Under the pieces are notes generated by a model that saw nothing but the letters and a program-made list of their open reading frames with translations, was not told the origin of the DNA and ran no database searches. A DNA stretch of 64,000 nucleotides from Brotaphodocola catenula (GTDB lineage: Bacteria > Bacillota > Clostridia > Lachnospirales > Lachnospiraceae). The stretch covers positions 1 through 64,000 of the forward strand of contig JAJEPU010000012.1 of assembly GCA_020686985.1 (NCBI GenBank). Direction: 5' to 3'. This document shows positions 53,638-63,922 of the stretch, in pieces; the stretch's first letter is position 1; each line of letters opens with the position of its first letter. The position numbers were made by a program, and so were the translations under genes.

Positions 53638-53656
53638 AGAATCCCAAACTATTATA

Positions 53657-53681
53657 TTTAGGGGGAAATTTTTCCCCTAAA
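53657..53681. other. Short perfect hairpin after the VOC gene
   Basis: Arms TTTAGGGGGAAA and TTTCCCCTAAA lie 20 bases after the stop, just before the larger terminator. Confidence 0.5.
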
Positions 53682-53684
53682 GCC

Positions 53685-53730
53685 AAAAGGGTGCGCAAAA
53701 AATGATTCCTCATTTTTCACGCACCCTTTT
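53685..53730. terminator. Bidirectional terminator between the VOC gene and rsmG
   Basis: Arms AAAAGGGTGCG and CGCACCCTTTT with a loop from 53696 to about 53718; T-runs on both strands. Confidence 0.85.
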
Positions 53731-53772
53731 ATTTTCACCTTTACCGATTCGTATTCTTGTTCTTCTCTGCAG

Positions 53773-54504
53773 CTACACAATCGGCTCCTTCGCCGGAACT
53801 CCGGCTTTTCTCGGAAAACGCTTCGGCGTCTTCTCTGTCTTCCTGATCATCACGAGACTTCTGTCTGCCTCTGCACCGGAAAGTGTAAATCTCACAACGT
53901 TTTCCACATTTCCACCGAGAACCTGAATCGCCTTCTCGCCGGCTTTCAGCTCCTCGTCAATCTTTCCCGACTTGTACGGCACAAAGTATCCACCAATCTT
54001 TACAAACGGCAGGCAGTACTCCGACAACGATGCCGTGTTTGCAACTGCCCGCGATACACTGAAATCATACTGCTCGCGATACTGTGGATTCTTTCCAAAA
54101 TCCTCGGCTCTTCCGTGGATTGTCTCGACTCCCTCAAGACCAAGCTCCCCGATGACCTCCTTCAAAAATTTGATTCTCTTATTCAGCGAATCGAGAAGCG
54201 TCACCTTAAGCTCTGGAAATGCGATCTTGAGCGGAAGCCCCGGAAAGCCCGCTCCCGTTCCGACATCAATCAGCTTCGCGCCATCGAGCGCGGACACCTC
54301 AACAGCGCGCACAAGTGCAAGACTGTCCACAAAATGCTTCTCTGCGACATCCCCGACCTCCGTGATTCCAGTCAGGTTCATCACCTTGTTCCACTCAACA
54401 AGAAGTTCATAGTAGCGATAGAACTGTTCCATCTGCTTCTCAGACAATTCCAGTCCTGCCTCCCGAACTCCGACTTCCATTTTTTCTCTAAAAATTTCTT
54501 CCAT
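53773..54504 (-). CDS. rsmG: 16S rRNA (guanine527-N7)-methyltransferase
   Basis: A 243-residue SAM-dependent methyltransferase acting on G527 of 16S rRNA. KLIDVGTGAGFPGLPLKIAFPELKVTLLDSLNKRIKFL (about 76-112) is the SAM-binding core, and FVPYKSGKIDEEL follows near residue 193. Usual position after mnmG. Its ribosome binding site is weak and overlaps the short gap after mnmE-mnmG order, so translation may depend on the upstream gene. Confidence 0.95.
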   Translation of the reverse strand: MEEIFREKMEVGVREAGLELSEKQMEQFYRYYELLVEWNKVMNLTGITEVGDVAEKHFVDSLALVRAVEVSALDGAKLIDVGTGAGFPGLPLKIAFPELKVTLLDSLNKRIKFLKEVIGELGLEGVETIHGRAEDFGKNPQYREQYDFSVSRAVANTASLSEYCLPFVKIGGYFVPYKSGKIDEELKAGEKAIQVLGGNVENVVRFTLSGAEADRSLVMIRKTEKTPKRFPRKAGVPAKEPIV

Positions 54505-54529
54505 TCCGGCTTTTTTCCCTTATCCTCTC

Positions 54530-56443
54530 TTAGCTTTCCTGTTTCCTTTCGTGACTGCTATGGCCGCCGTGACGCAACTGCTCCAAATGCACCAGAAGAA
54601 CGGAGATGTCCGCCGGTGAAACACCGGAAATTCTGGATGCCTGACCGATCGACACCGGCTTGTAGAGATTGAGCTTCTGCACTGCCTCAATTCTCAGGCT
54701 GTTCACCGTGCTGTAATCAAAGTCCGGATCAAGGCGCTTGCTCTCGAGCTTCTTAAACTGTGCGACCTGTTGCATCTGACGCTTTAAATATCCCTCATAC
54801 TTCACATTGATATTAACCTGCTCGGCAGTATCGTGCGGAAGCTCTGGACGCTTCGGGTCGATCTCTGCAAGCATGAAGTAATCAAGCTCCGGTCGTCTCA
54901 GAAGTTCTGCCATCGTCGCTCCTGTCTTGAGCTCGGTACTTCCGTGTGCACGCAAAAATGCCTGCACTCTCTCGTTTGCTCCTGTCGTCGTGTGCTCAAG
55001 GCGATCAACCTCCGCCTCAATGTCCTTCTCCTTCTGGCAGACTCTCTCATACTCCTCATCGCTGACAAGTCCGATCTCATGACCGATTCCACGAAGGCGA
55101 AGATCTGCATTGTCCTGTCTGAGGAGCAGACGATACTCGGCACGCGAGGTCATCATTCGATACGGCTCATGATTCTCCTTCGTCACAAGATCATCGATCA
55201 AAACTCCGATATAAGCCTGAGAACGGTCAAGAATCACCGGCTCCCGTCCGAGCACCTGCATCGATGCATTGACTCCTGCCATAAATCCCTGAACCGCTGC
55301 CTCCTCATATCCGGAACTTCCGTTGAACTGACCACCGCTGAAAAGTCCGTGAATCGCCTTAAATTCAAGCGAAGACTTGAGCTGGCGCGAATTGATGCAG
55401 TCATACTCAATCGCATACGCATTTCGCACGATCTTCACATGCTCGAGTCCCGGTACGGTGCGGTACATCGCATACTGCACATCCTCCGGCAGAGAACTCG
55501 ACATTCCGCCAAGATACATCTCGTTCGTGTAAAGTCCCTCCGGCTCAACAAAGACCTGATGGCGGGACTTATCCGGGAACTTCACAACCTTGTCCTCGAT
55601 CGACGGGCAGTAGCGCGGACCCGTTCCCTCGATCGCACCTGAAAACAGCGGGGAGCGATCGAGGTTGTCGCGGATGATCTGGTGAGTCTCCTCATTCGTG
55701 TACGTCAGCCAGCAGGATACCTGATCCTTCTGAATCGACTCCGGATCGGTCGAAAACGAGAATGGCACAACTCTCTCATCTCCAAACTGCTCCTCCATCT
55801 TTGAAAAATCAATGCTTCTCTTGTCCACACGCGCCGGCGTTCCGGTCTTAAATCGGAACATCTCCACCCCGTTTGCAATCAGGGAATCCGTCAGATGGTT
55901 TGCTGCCTGAAGTCCGTTCGGACCTGTCGCATTGCTGACTTCTCCGTAGATACAGCGCGCACGCAGGTAGGTTCCGGTTGCCAGAACAACTGCCTTTGCA
56001 TGATAGACGGCTCCTGAGAACGTCTTAACTCCCTTTATGCAGTGATCCTCCACGATCAGCTCGGAGACCTCCGCCTGACGGATCGTCAGATGGTCGGTAT
56101 TCTCCAGTGTCCGGCGCATATGACGGCTGTACTCCTGCTTGTCTGCCTGAGCACGCAGAGAGTGGACTGCCGGTCCCTTCGACTCATTGAGCATCTTTGA
56201 CTGGATAAACGTTGCGTCAATATTTTTTCCCATTTCTCCGCCAAGTGCATCGAGTTCGCGGACGAGATGTCCCTTCGAGCTTCCGCCAACATTCGGGTTA
56301 CACGGCATCAGCGCAATGCTGTCCACGCTGACCGTAAATACAATCGTCTCAAGTCCCAGTCTCGCACACGCAAGCGCTGCCTCACAGCCCGCATGTCCGG
56401 CTCCTACGACGACCACATCATAGCTTTCTTCCAAACATTTCAT
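54530..56443 (-). CDS. mnmG: tRNA uridine-5-carboxymethylaminomethyl modification enzyme MnmG
   Basis: A 637-residue FAD protein that with MnmE modifies wobble uridine 34 of tRNAs. N-terminal dinucleotide motif [14 protein letters not shown] (about 12-25), [24 protein letters not shown], and the family block [19 protein letters not shown] (about 375). Length is normal. It follows mnmE after 84 bases. Confidence 0.97.
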   Translation of the reverse strand: MKCLEESYDVVVVGAGHAGCEAALACARLGLETIVFTVSVDSIALMPCNPNVGGSSKGHLVRELDALGGEMGKNIDATFIQSKMLNESKGPAVHSLRAQADKQEYSRHMRRTLENTDHLTIRQAEVSELIVEDHCIKGVKTFSGAVYHAKAVVLATGTYLRARCIYGEVSNATGPNGLQAANHLTDSLIANGVEMFRFKTGTPARVDKRSIDFSKMEEQFGDERVVPFSFSTDPESIQKDQVSCWLTYTNEETHQIIRDNLDRSPLFSGAIEGTGPRYCPSIEDKVVKFPDKSRHQVFVEPEGLYTNEMYLGGMSSSLPEDVQYAMYRTVPGLEHVKIVRNAYAIEYDCINSRQLKSSLEFKAIHGLFSGGQFNGSSGYEEAAVQGFMAGVNASMQVLGREPVILDRSQAYIGVLIDDLVTKENHEPYRMMTSRAEYRLLLRQDNADLRLRGIGHEIGLVSDEEYERVCQKEKDIEAEVDRLEHTTTGANERVQAFLRAHGSTELKTGATMAELLRRPELDYFMLAEIDPKRPELPHDTAEQVNINVKYEGYLKRQMQQVAQFKKLESKRLDPDFDYSTVNSLRIEAVQKLNLYKPVSIGQASRISGVSPADISVLLVHLEQLRHGGHSSHERKQES

Positions 56444-56527
56444 AACTAAATCCTTTCATTTGTTATGGGCAAAAATCTACTACCTTCAAATAACAGATAG
56501 TTTGCTTCTATTCTATTTAACACGATT

Positions 56528-57913
56528 TTATTTTCCCATACAGAACTTGCTGAAAATCTCGTTGACGAGATCATCCTCCACTGCCTCGCCGATGATCGTT
56601 CCAAGCTGGCGGTATGCGTCCATCAGATCAATCGTGAGGAAATCCTCCGGCATCTGATCTGCGATTCCCGTCTGAACCATCCGAAGCGAAGCCAAAGCCT
56701 GTTCGAGAGCTGTCTTGTGGCGCACATTTGTGATCAGAATCTCATCGTTGAAATCCAGATTTCCCTCATAGAACAGTTTCTCAATCTCCTGCTCAAGGCA
56801 ATCAATTCCGGTCTCCTCCCTCGCAGACACACTCAGAACCGTCTTTCCGCCGGTCAGCTCTGCCAGCTCTTCTTCCGAAACCCGCATCTCAAGGTCGGAC
56901 TTATTCAGCAGAACAATCGCCTTTCGGTCGCGGATCAGCTCGATGATCATCCGGTCATTCTCATCGAGCGGACGCGAACCGTCGACCACATAGATAATCA
57001 GATCTGCCTCATTTGCAGCCGCACGCGCTCTGCTCACACCGATCTGCTCAACGCGATCCTCGGTCTCGCGGATTCCCGCCGTATCAATGATATTGAGGCT
57101 GATTCCTCTGAGGCGAATCTGCTCCTCGAGCGTGTCTCTCGTCGTTCCCGCAATGTCCGTGACAATCGCACGCTCCTCACCCACCAGAACATTCATCAGC
57201 GAAGATTTTCCTGCATTCGGCTTTCCGAGAATGACCGTCTTGATTCCCTCTGAGAGCAGTTTTCCGTTATCCGCCGATCTCAGCAGCTTTTCGAGTTCCT
57301 CCACCATCGGCGCGAGAAGCCCATTTAACTTCTCCTCATATCCATCAAGCGAGATGTGTTCCGGATCGTCAAGGGCGGACTCAATGAAGGCAATCTGATA
57401 CAGAATATCCTCCCTGAGTTTCTTCACCTTTCTTGAAAGTGATCCGCTTAACTGACTGACTGAAGATCGCATCGCATATTCACTGCGGGAGTTGATCACA
57501 TCGATCACCGCCTCCGCCTGTGACAGATCCATTCTTCCGTTCAAAAATGCACGTTTCGTAAATTCTCCCGGTTCCGCCGGACGGGCACCGTTTCGGATCA
57601 CAGTCTCAAGAATCCGCTTCATGACGAGAACACCGCCATGACAGTTGATCTCAACCGTATCCTCTGCCGTGTAGCTGTGCGGTCCGCGCATCACCATCGC
57701 AAGCACCTCATCGAGTGCTTCCTCCCCGTCATACACCATTCCATAATGAATCGTGTGCGTCTTTGCATCCGCCAAACAAAAGTCCTCTCTTCGGCTCCTA
57801 AAAATCCGATCCGCAACCTCAATCGCCTCCGATCCGCTGATCCGGATGATTCCGATTCCGGAACTGCTCATCGCCGTAGCAACCGCTGCGATCGTATCGG
57901 TAACATTCTCCAT
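56528..57913 (-). CDS. mnmE: tRNA modification GTPase MnmE
   Basis: A 461-residue GTPase partner of MnmG. N-terminal formyl-THF-binding domain (DTIAAVATAMSSSGIGIIRISG), helical domain, G domain with GKPNAGKSS (about 228-236), DTAGIRETED and NKSDLE, and the C-terminal CMGK motif with the functional Cys. ATG at 57913 with GAGGAATAT upstream. Confidence 0.97.
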   Translation of the reverse strand: MENVTDTIAAVATAMSSSGIGIIRISGSEAIEVADRIFRSRREDFCLADAKTHTIHYGMVYDGEEALDEVLAMVMRGPHSYTAEDTVEINCHGGVLVMKRILETVIRNGARPAEPGEFTKRAFLNGRMDLSQAEAVIDVINSRSEYAMRSSVSQLSGSLSRKVKKLREDILYQIAFIESALDDPEHISLDGYEEKLNGLLAPMVEELEKLLRSADNGKLLSEGIKTVILGKPNAGKSSLMNVLVGEERAIVTDIAGTTRDTLEEQIRLRGISLNIIDTAGIRETEDRVEQIGVSRARAAANEADLIIYVVDGSRPLDENDRMIIELIRDRKAIVLLNKSDLEMRVSEEELAELTGGKTVLSVSAREETGIDCLEQEIEKLFYEGNLDFNDEILITNVRHKTALEQALASLRMVQTGIADQMPEDFLTIDLMDAYRQLGTIIGEAVEDDLVNEIFSKFCMGK

Positions 57914-58039
57914 ATATTCCTCTTTTCTATCCTAATTTCTATAACTCAGGGTAGATATCCACTCTTGAGAAAGTTTGTGATACCCCCACCTATCGAGGAG
58001 GGGGACATCTACTCTAAGTTATATGTTACACCGAAAGCT

Positions 58040-58174
58040 CCGAAGGCAGGAAAGTTCATGCAAACCCGTGTGAGATGTCGGTGCTTAGGCTGTGTCCTTT
58101 ACAGCCTTATGCACCGCTACATTCGAACCCGGAGCGAGAGCGTGTTTGCATAACTTTACCTTGCCGGAGGAGCA
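58040..58174. repeat. Family-1 palindromic element, copy C (mnmE-jag gap)
   Basis: Outer arms GGCAGGAAAGTTCATGCAAA (58045-58064) and near-complement 58143-58164, inner CGGTGC/GCACCG stem and terminal AGGCTGT/ACAGCCT stem, same orientation as copy B. The remaining part of 57914-58273 holds the following terminator and no gene. Confidence 0.8.
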
Positions 58175-58188
58175 CCAATGAATCCAAC

Positions 58189-58245
58189 ACAAACGGGGGC
58201 ATCCGGCGGTGGTCAAACCCACTACCAGACACCCCCGTTTTTTCC
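58189..58245 (-). terminator. Probable terminator after jag
   Basis: AACGGGGG/CCCCCGTT arms with inner GTGGG/CCAC pairing between mnmE and jag. The minus-strand T-run is weak (GTTTGTGTT); the plus-strand T-run is better, so strength for jag is uncertain. Confidence 0.5.
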
Positions 58246-58273
58246 AAAAACCGTCTGATGTTTTTTAAGTATC

Positions 58274-59467
58274 CTATGATTCTGTTGTCTCAGAACCCGT
58301 TGTGATCGTCTCCACAACCGTGGTCTCCGTCTTCACAAGAACAACTTCCTCCGTAGAAACAACCTGCTCTCCGATCTTCTCACTCTGCACGCTCAGACTC
58401 TGTGCATCCTGTGCATTTTTTGCACCCGGTACATGGTTCTGTGCAGAACGATTGCGAGAGCGATAAGGCTTCTTTCCGCCCTTCTTGCCATCTGCCATCT
58501 CCGCTCCATTCTTGTCACGGCGTGACGGATAACGATCTTTACGGGTTTCATTTCCACTGTAAGGAACTTCCTTCTTCAGAGAAATCACAACATGGCGGTA
58601 AGGATCTTCTCCCTCGCTTCGCGTCACCACATAGCGATCATTCTGAAGAGCGGAATGGATGATTCTGCGCTCATACGGATTCATCGGCTCGAGTGCAACC
58701 GGATGCTTCGTCCGCTTTACCTTATAAGAAATATTCTTGGCAAGTGTCTCAAGCGTTTCCTTTCTGCGCTCCCGGTAGTTCTCAGTATCCAGCTTCACGC
58801 GCAGATATCCTTCGGTCTCCCGGTTTACGACAAGGCTTACGAGATATTGCAAAGAGTCAAGGGTCTGACCGCGCTTTCCGATCAAGATTCCCATATCTCC
58901 TCCCTCCATCATCACGCGAAGCTCGCGCTCAGACGGATCGTACTCTGCCTCAACAGAAACTTCCATTTCCATCGCATCAAAAACCTGACTCAGGAAATTT
59001 TTCGCCGCCGTCTTGACAGCTACCTCATCGATCTTTGCAGACGCCTTTGTCTTCTTCTCAGACTCTGTCTGCTCCGGCTTCTCAGAGTTTTCCGGCTCTG
59101 CCGTAACCTCGACATTCTCCTTTTTCTCTGATTCTGCCGGCTTTGCGATCTGCCGTTCGGTCTGCACTTTTGCTTTCAGCTCTCTCTGCTGTGCCTCTCT
59201 CGCTTCTTTTGCCTTCTGCGCTTCCTCCTCGGCAATCTGAGCCGCTTTGATCGCTTTTGCCTTCTCTTCTTTCAGGGTCTGTTCTTCCGCCTCGCTCATC
59301 ACTCTGGCGCGAATCACACAGGGTTTTGCAAATAAGCCAAGAAGACCTGAGCTTTCTTTCTGAACCACCTCATAGTCAAGATGATCACTCGTCGTCTGCA
59401 ATTCAATCAGCGCCTTTGTGATCGCCTCATCCAAGGTCTTGGCAGAAACCGTAATCTTCTCCTCCAT
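58274..59467 (-). CDS. jag: RNA-binding protein Jag (KhpB/SpoIIIJ-associated)
   Basis: A 397-residue protein with N-terminal Jag_N domain (EEKITVSAKTLDEAITKALIEL), a Lys/Glu/Ala-rich coiled coil (about 75-145), KH domain (MGILIGKRGQTLDSLQYLVSLVVNR, about 195-220) and R3H domain (MNPYERRIIHSALQNDRYVVTRSEGEDPYR). The C-terminal 110 residues are low-complexity, ending in Thr/Val/Glu repeats, longer than the Bacillus protein. It regulates cell-wall and division mRNAs in relatives. Follows yidC directly. Confidence 0.93.
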   Translation of the reverse strand: MEEKITVSAKTLDEAITKALIELQTTSDHLDYEVVQKESSGLLGLFAKPCVIRARVMSEAEEQTLKEEKAKAIKAAQIAEEEAQKAKEAREAQQRELKAKVQTERQIAKPAESEKKENVEVTAEPENSEKPEQTESEKKTKASAKIDEVAVKTAAKNFLSQVFDAMEMEVSVEAEYDPSERELRVMMEGGDMGILIGKRGQTLDSLQYLVSLVVNRETEGYLRVKLDTENYRERRKETLETLAKNISYKVKRTKHPVALEPMNPYERRIIHSALQNDRYVVTRSEGEDPYRHVVISLKKEVPYSGNETRKDRYPSRRDKNGAEMADGKKGGKKPYRSRNRSAQNHVPGAKNAQDAQSLSVQSEKIGEQVVSTEEVVLVKTETTVVETITTGSETTES

Positions 59468-59481
59468 TGTGTCCCTCCCCC

Positions 59482-60792
59482 TTATTTATTATTGTGTTTC
59501 TCGTTGTACTTCGCAACCATTCCAGCCTTTGACGCAAGACTGCCAGGCTTTGCATCCTTATTGTAATAAGCAGTGGACTCTTTTACCAGCTCATCATTCT
59601 TCTCGAGCTTCTCCGCACGCTTCTTCTCTTCCTTCTCAGCCTCAATCTGCATGTTCTTTAACTTTGCAGTTGCATTCTGAGTGATCTGCTGTGGCGGAAG
59701 ACCCTGCTTCTCACGCTTCTTGTTTGCCTTTGCAACATTCTCTGCGATCAGCTGATCGAGATCCATGCTGTTTAAGTACTTGTTTACGATTAACTGCTGA
59801 AGAATCTGGAACACACTGCTGGCTACCCAGTAGATACCAACTGCTGCCGGGAAGGTGAAGCAGAAGAAGACAGACATCAGAGGCATGGTTACGTTCATGC
59901 TCTTCATCATCTGTGCTGCCTGATTCTCATCCCCTGCGGAAGACGGGTTCGTGTTCATCATCAGCTTCGTGCTCAGGTACTGGCTCAGACCTGCCAGAAT
60001 CGGGATCAGCCATGCCAGATTCGGAACAAAGCTTCCGTCAAACGGCTGTGCTGCCAGATTGATTCCGAGGAAGGAGTTCATACCCTCAATAACTTTATAA
60101 TTTTCATGAATGACGTCTGCCGCATTCGGGAATGCGCCTGCCAGATCGCCCCACTGGGTTGGGTTCATCTTGTAAAGGATGTCCACCATCTTGTTGCCAA
60201 GCGCCGTTCCGGTCACTCCGGTCAGATCACCGATGGCATTCATACCCTTTAAGTTCACACTATGCTCAGTTGCAAACTGAAGAAGGGAAGCTCCTGCTCC
60301 GTCTGCAAGGTCAGTCGCACTTGCCACTCCGGTCAGTGCGAAAACAATGTTCATGAAGTGTGTCTTTACAGAACCTACATATGCCGGGATGTTGTAGATT
60401 ACCCGGTACAGTGCCAGAAGGATCGGCAACTGGATTACCAGCTGTAAGCATCCGCCTGTCATGGAAGTGCCGTATTTCTCATAAACAGCCTTTGTCTCCA
60501 CATTCATCTTCATCATGGAGTCATTATCTGTTTTTCCCTTATACTTATTCTGAATCGCCTGAATCTCCGGTTGCATCACAGCCATCAGCTTGGACGCCTT
60601 CTGCTGTTTGATGGTCAGCGGGAACATCAGGACCTTAACGACCAGTGTAAATAAAATGATCGACAAGCCAATGTTCTGAACACCGAACAGGCTTGTGAAC
60701 TTGAACAGCGCGCTCATGATGTAGCCCATGATCTCTACGATCCACGCGAACAAGAAAAATCCCCCGGTCTTTGTCAATGCCAAGTATTCCAA
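59482..60792 (-). CDS. yidC: Membrane protein insertase YidC
   Basis: A 436-residue Oxa1/YidC insertase with about five hydrophobic segments. NIGLSIILFTLVVKVLMFPLTIKQQKASKLMAVMQPEIQAIQNKY (about 40-85) is the conserved core and coiled cytoplasmic loop, followed by GGCLQLVIQLPILLALYRVIYN. There is no lipobox, unlike Bacillus SpoIIIJ. An insert (about 165-260) is larger than usual. Start is TTG at 60792 with GAGGAGG upstream. Charged C-terminal tail. Confidence 0.93.
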   Translation of the reverse strand: MEYLALTKTGGFFLFAWIVEIMGYIMSALFKFTSLFGVQNIGLSIILFTLVVKVLMFPLTIKQQKASKLMAVMQPEIQAIQNKYKGKTDNDSMMKMNVETKAVYEKYGTSMTGGCLQLVIQLPILLALYRVIYNIPAYVGSVKTHFMNIVFALTGVASATDLADGAGASLLQFATEHSVNLKGMNAIGDLTGVTGTALGNKMVDILYKMNPTQWGDLAGAFPNAADVIHENYKVIEGMNSFLGINLAAQPFDGSFVPNLAWLIPILAGLSQYLSTKLMMNTNPSSAGDENQAAQMMKSMNVTMPLMSVFFCFTFPAAVGIYWVASSVFQILQQLIVNKYLNSMDLDQLIAENVAKANKKREKQGLPPQQITQNATAKLKNMQIEAEKEEKKRAEKLEKNDELVKESTAYYNKDAKPGSLASKAGMVAKYNEKHNNK

Positions 60793-60811
60793 TCTGTTAC
60801 CTCCTCATAAG

Positions 60812-61027
60812 CTACGGAACTGGATCATAACCGCCTTCTGCCCACGGATGACACCGCAGTATCCTCTTCGTGGCCAACCATAGTCCTTTCACCACACCGT
60901 ACCTGGTGAGTGCCTCAATGGCGTATTGAGAACACGTCGGCGTGTAAATACAGTGAGTTCTTACTTTCAGCGGGGAGAGGAAAATCTGGTACCCCCGAAT
61001 CATTAAAATCAAGATTTTTTTAATCAT
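60812..61027 (-). CDS. yidD: Membrane protein insertion efficiency factor YidD
   Basis: A 71-residue protein with the YidD signature: [27 protein letters not shown] (about 26-40) and [22 protein letters not shown]. It assists YidC. Starts four bases after rnpA. Confidence 0.96.
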   Translation of the reverse strand: MIKKILILMIRGYQIFLSPLKVRTHCIYTPTCSQYAIEALTRYGVVKGLWLATKRILRCHPWAEGGYDPVP

Positions 61028-61031
61028 GTTC

Positions 61032-61376
61032 TCACTTCGATTCTCTTACAATGTTATGAAGTCCGCACAGGTGCATAAATGCACGCTCAATGGTTTTATA
61101 ATCTGAGTCCTTTGCAGCAGCTCTCGCCACCACGACGATGTCACAACCAGTCTCCAACATGTCCATGTGAAGACGGAAACTCTCCCGCACCAGACGGGTG
61201 ATATGATGTCTCACCACACTGTTTCCGACTTTCTTGCTGACGGAAATTCCGATTCTGGTTGCCGGCTCCTCCGTCCGCTTTACATACATCACCAACTGTC
61301 TGTTGGCACAGGATTTTCCCATCCGGTATACCGTCTGAAAATCCCTATTTTTTCTGATACTTGGAAATCTCTTCAT
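61032..61376 (-). CDS. rnpA: Ribonuclease P protein component
   Basis: A 114-residue basic protein that supports RNase P RNA in 5' tRNA processing. [15 protein letters not shown] at the start and the RNR-type basic motif here as [19 protein letters not shown] (about 50-68). Follows rpmH with a hairpin in between. Confidence 0.96.
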   Translation of the reverse strand: MKRFPSIRKNRDFQTVYRMGKSCANRQLVMYVKRTEEPATRIGISVSKKVGNSVVRHHITRLVRESFRLHMDMLETGCDIVVVARAAAKDSDYKTIERAFMHLCGLHNIVRESK

Positions 61377-61394
61377 ATTATCCCTAAATTTAAG

Positions 61395-61419
61395 AAAAAG
61401 GCCACAATTTCTTGTGACC
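61395..61419 (-). terminator. Attenuator-like hairpin between rpmH and rnpA
   Basis: GGTCACAA/TTGTGGCC arms with GAAA loop followed by TTTTT on the minus strand. A partial terminator here would give the usual excess of rpmH over rnpA transcript. Confidence 0.7.
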
Positions 61420-61427
61420 TTCGTTCA

Positions 61428-61562
61428 TTAAGCTGATAATTTTGCTCTGCCCTTAGCTCTTCTAGCAGCAAGTACTTTTCTACCGCCCGGAGTACTCATT
61501 CTGGCTCTGAAGCCATGAACTTTCGATCTCTGTCTGTTCTTCGGCTGGAAAGTCATTTTCAT
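61428..61562 (-). CDS. rpmH: 50S ribosomal protein L34
   Basis: A 44-residue highly basic protein, [20 protein letters not shown] then [24 protein letters not shown], the universal L34 pattern. AGGAGG lies upstream of ATG at 61562. First gene of the rpmH-rnpA-yidD-yidC-jag operon next to the origin. Confidence 0.98.
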   Translation of the reverse strand: MKMTFQPKNRQRSKVHGFRARMSTPGGRKVLAARRAKGRAKLSA

Positions 61563-61633
61563 ATCGCAGCACCTCCTCTTATTCTCTCTTATCTGATGAA
61601 CACATTACGACTATTTTAATTGACATCGTTTCA

Positions 61634-61662
61634 ATTATAATGAAAAGCCCCCACTTCGTCAA
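61634..61662 (-). promoter_or_regulatory. Promoter of rpmH
   Basis: Minus strand TTGACG (61657-61662), 17-base spacer, TATAAT (61634-61639). Confidence 0.8.
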
Positions 61663-61861
61663 GTAGTTTCTTATGTTTTCGAGTGTTTTCCATTATTGTT
61701 TTATTCCCAATTGTTCCACCTGGTTTTATGAGGGTGATCCCCAGAACGGATTCTTCATTCTTCTTCCTTGTTCCTTATTATTATTCCATACAGTTCCATT
61801 TCTATCCCATCTGACCAATACGACAACCATATGACAACTTTTAATCAGAATCCCTGCGGAG

Positions 61862-62235
61862 TTATCCACTTATGCACAATGGTTTTCAACCACTCTCAAT
61901 GTGGATAACCTCCTCGTCTGCGACAGAATCTTCCCTTTCTTCGCACAGATTCTACATTTTGGGGATAAATCCGACAAAAAACAGGATATAGTTGTTTGTG
62001 GATGAGTTATCCACAAGATGTGGATAACTCTGTTGATAATCCGCAGAAAACCTCCCCGTTTTTACTATTCCCGTTGAAAAAAACCCCATTTTGGTATACA
62101 ATAATAGTAGATTGGGTTCTTATAAGTATCCACAATTTGTCCAGAGTTATCCACAAACAAAGTCTTGTTTAATTTGTCCGCTATCTATGCGAGCTCCGAG
62201 GATTATCCACAAAGATATCCACAGAGTTATCCACA
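61862..62235. other. Upstream DnaA-box cluster of the chromosomal origin (incA-like)
   Basis: Consensus boxes TTATCCACA or TGTGGATAA at 61900-61908, 62007-62015, 62019-62027, 62147-62155, 62203-62211 and 62227-62235, with near matches at 61862, 61997, 62126 and 62215. Together with the downstream cluster this marks oriC. Apart from these boxes and the promoters, 61563-62523 holds no gene. Confidence 0.88.
62074..62102 (+). promoter_or_regulatory. Promoter of dnaA
   Basis: TTGAAA (62074-62079), 17-base spacer, TACAAT (62097-62102). The transcript leader of about 410 bases contains several DnaA boxes, consistent with autoregulation. Confidence 0.7.
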
Positions 62236-62523
62236 TTTTTTCAACTCTGGTCCACACTCTCGTAACTGCCCCACAGATTTGCAGTTACCACCTTTATCAT
62301 GTCGGGGACATTCTCCCTGGCATCATTTATTTATCACGATGTAACGATTCAAGTCACTGTGTATCCTATTGAGTGGACGATCGAGTATCTTCTTATTTTA
62401 TGGCGTTTTTCTATGACTATATTTATACGGATGTTATTGATTGTACCACAGGATCAGCCATCTGGCAATTTCCGAATTGCAGGCAGCACTTGTGGAGACT
62501 TGAACAGAATTAGGAGACATGGT

Positions 62524-63906
62524 ATGTTAGAAACACTAAAAGAAAAATGGCCGGAAATTATCCACTTTCTAAAAAATGAGTACGATATTTCCGAGGTTTC
62601 CGTTGAGACATGGCTTCTCCCGCTCGAGATTTACTCTATTGAGGACGAATCGGTAGTCAAGCTCATCGTACCGGATGCCAATTTCCTTGGGTATCTCAAA
62701 AAGAAATACAGCACGATGCTGGCGGTCTCCATCGGAGAAGTCACGGGATTCAAATGCAAGGTTGATTTTGTTGTGAAAGATCAGATTCAGGAAGAACAGC
62801 TCAAGGCAAACCAGCTGATTCAGAACAATCAGCTCATGGTCAGCCAGACGACACTTCAGGAAGCCGGTCTGAACCCGAAGTACACCTTTGACACCTTCGT
62901 TGTCGGCGCTAACAACAGCTTAGCACACGCGGCATCCCTTGCCGTTGCAGAATCCCCGGGAGAGATCTACAACCCTCTTTTCATTTATGGAGGTGTTGGA
63001 CTCGGCAAAACGCATCTGATGCACTCGATCGCAAACTTTATTTTGAAGAATAACCCAAACACCAAGATCATGTACGTGACCTCCGAGAAGTTCACGAACG
63101 AGCTGATCGATGCGATCCGAAACAAAAACAACTATTCCACAACCGAGTTCCGCGAGAAGTACCGGAGCATCGATGTGCTTCTGATCGATGATATTCAGTT
63201 TATTATAGGAAAAGAGAGCACGCAGGAGGAGTTTTTCCACACATTCAATGCGCTTCACGATGCAAAGAAACAGATTATCATCTCCTCAGATAAACCGCCG
63301 AGAGAGATCGAGACACTTGAAGAGCGACTGCGTTCCCGTTTTGAATGGGGATTGTCTGTGGATATCCAGTCGCCGGATTACGAGACCCGTATGGCGATCC
63401 TCCGCAAGAAAGAGGAGCTTGAGGGCTACAACATCGACAACGAGGTCATCAAGTACATTGCAACAAATATCAAATCCAACATCCGAGAGCTCGAAGGCGC
63501 TCTGACAAAGATTGTCGCCCTCTCCAAGCTCGGAAATAACGGAAGCTCCAATAAGGAGATTAACCTTGCGCTCGCAGAGGAAGCACTCAAAGACATCATA
63601 TCACCTGACGGTGTGCAGAGCATTACCCCGGAACTGATTCTCCAGGTTGTGGCCGATCATTTTGATCTGACTCCGCAGGAAATCCTTTCCCAGAAGCGCA
63701 ACAAAGAGATCGTTTATCCGCGTCAGATCGCGATGTACCTGTGTCGCAACATGACCGCAATTCCTCTCCAGGTTATCGGAAAGGTACTTGGAGGACGTGA
63801 CCACACAACGATTCTTCACGGAATCGAAAAAATCACAAAGGATCTGCAAAATAATCAGAGCCTGCAAAACACGATTGACATCTTGAAAAAGAAGATTCAT
63901 CCGTAA
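62524..63906 (+). CDS. dnaA: Chromosomal replication initiator DnaA
   Basis: A 460-residue initiator that binds DnaA boxes and opens the origin. N-terminal domain MLETLKEKWPEIIHFLKNEY; AAA+ domain with Walker A GGVGLGKTH (about 156-164) and Walker B LLIDDIQF (about 220-227); C-terminal DNA-binding signature LGGRDHTTI (about 422-430). The frame is open from 62299, but ATG at 62524 with AGGAGACAT upstream gives the standard N terminus. Confidence 0.98.
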   Translation: MLETLKEKWPEIIHFLKNEYDISEVSVETWLLPLEIYSIEDESVVKLIVPDANFLGYLKKKYSTMLAVSIGEVTGFKCKVDFVVKDQIQEEQLKANQLIQNNQLMVSQTTLQEAGLNPKYTFDTFVVGANNSLAHAASLAVAESPGEIYNPLFIYGGVGLGKTHLMHSIANFILKNNPNTKIMYVTSEKFTNELIDAIRNKNNYSTTEFREKYRSIDVLLIDDIQFIIGKESTQEEFFHTFNALHDAKKQIIISSDKPPREIETLEERLRSRFEWGLSVDIQSPDYETRMAILRKKEELEGYNIDNEVIKYIATNIKSNIRELEGALTKIVALSKLGNNGSSNKEINLALAEEALKDIISPDGVQSITPELILQVVADHFDLTPQEILSQKRNKEIVYPRQIAMYLCRNMTAIPLQVIGKVLGGRDHTTILHGIEKITKDLQNNQSLQNTIDILKKKIHP

Positions 63907-63922
63907 AAAAGCATGCTTTTTT

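Noticed and set aside
62299..62523. Longer dnaA start at 62299
   Set aside because: The extra 75 residues do not resemble DnaA, lack a ribosome binding site and would cover the promoter leader and boxes; ATG 62524 gives the normal N terminus.
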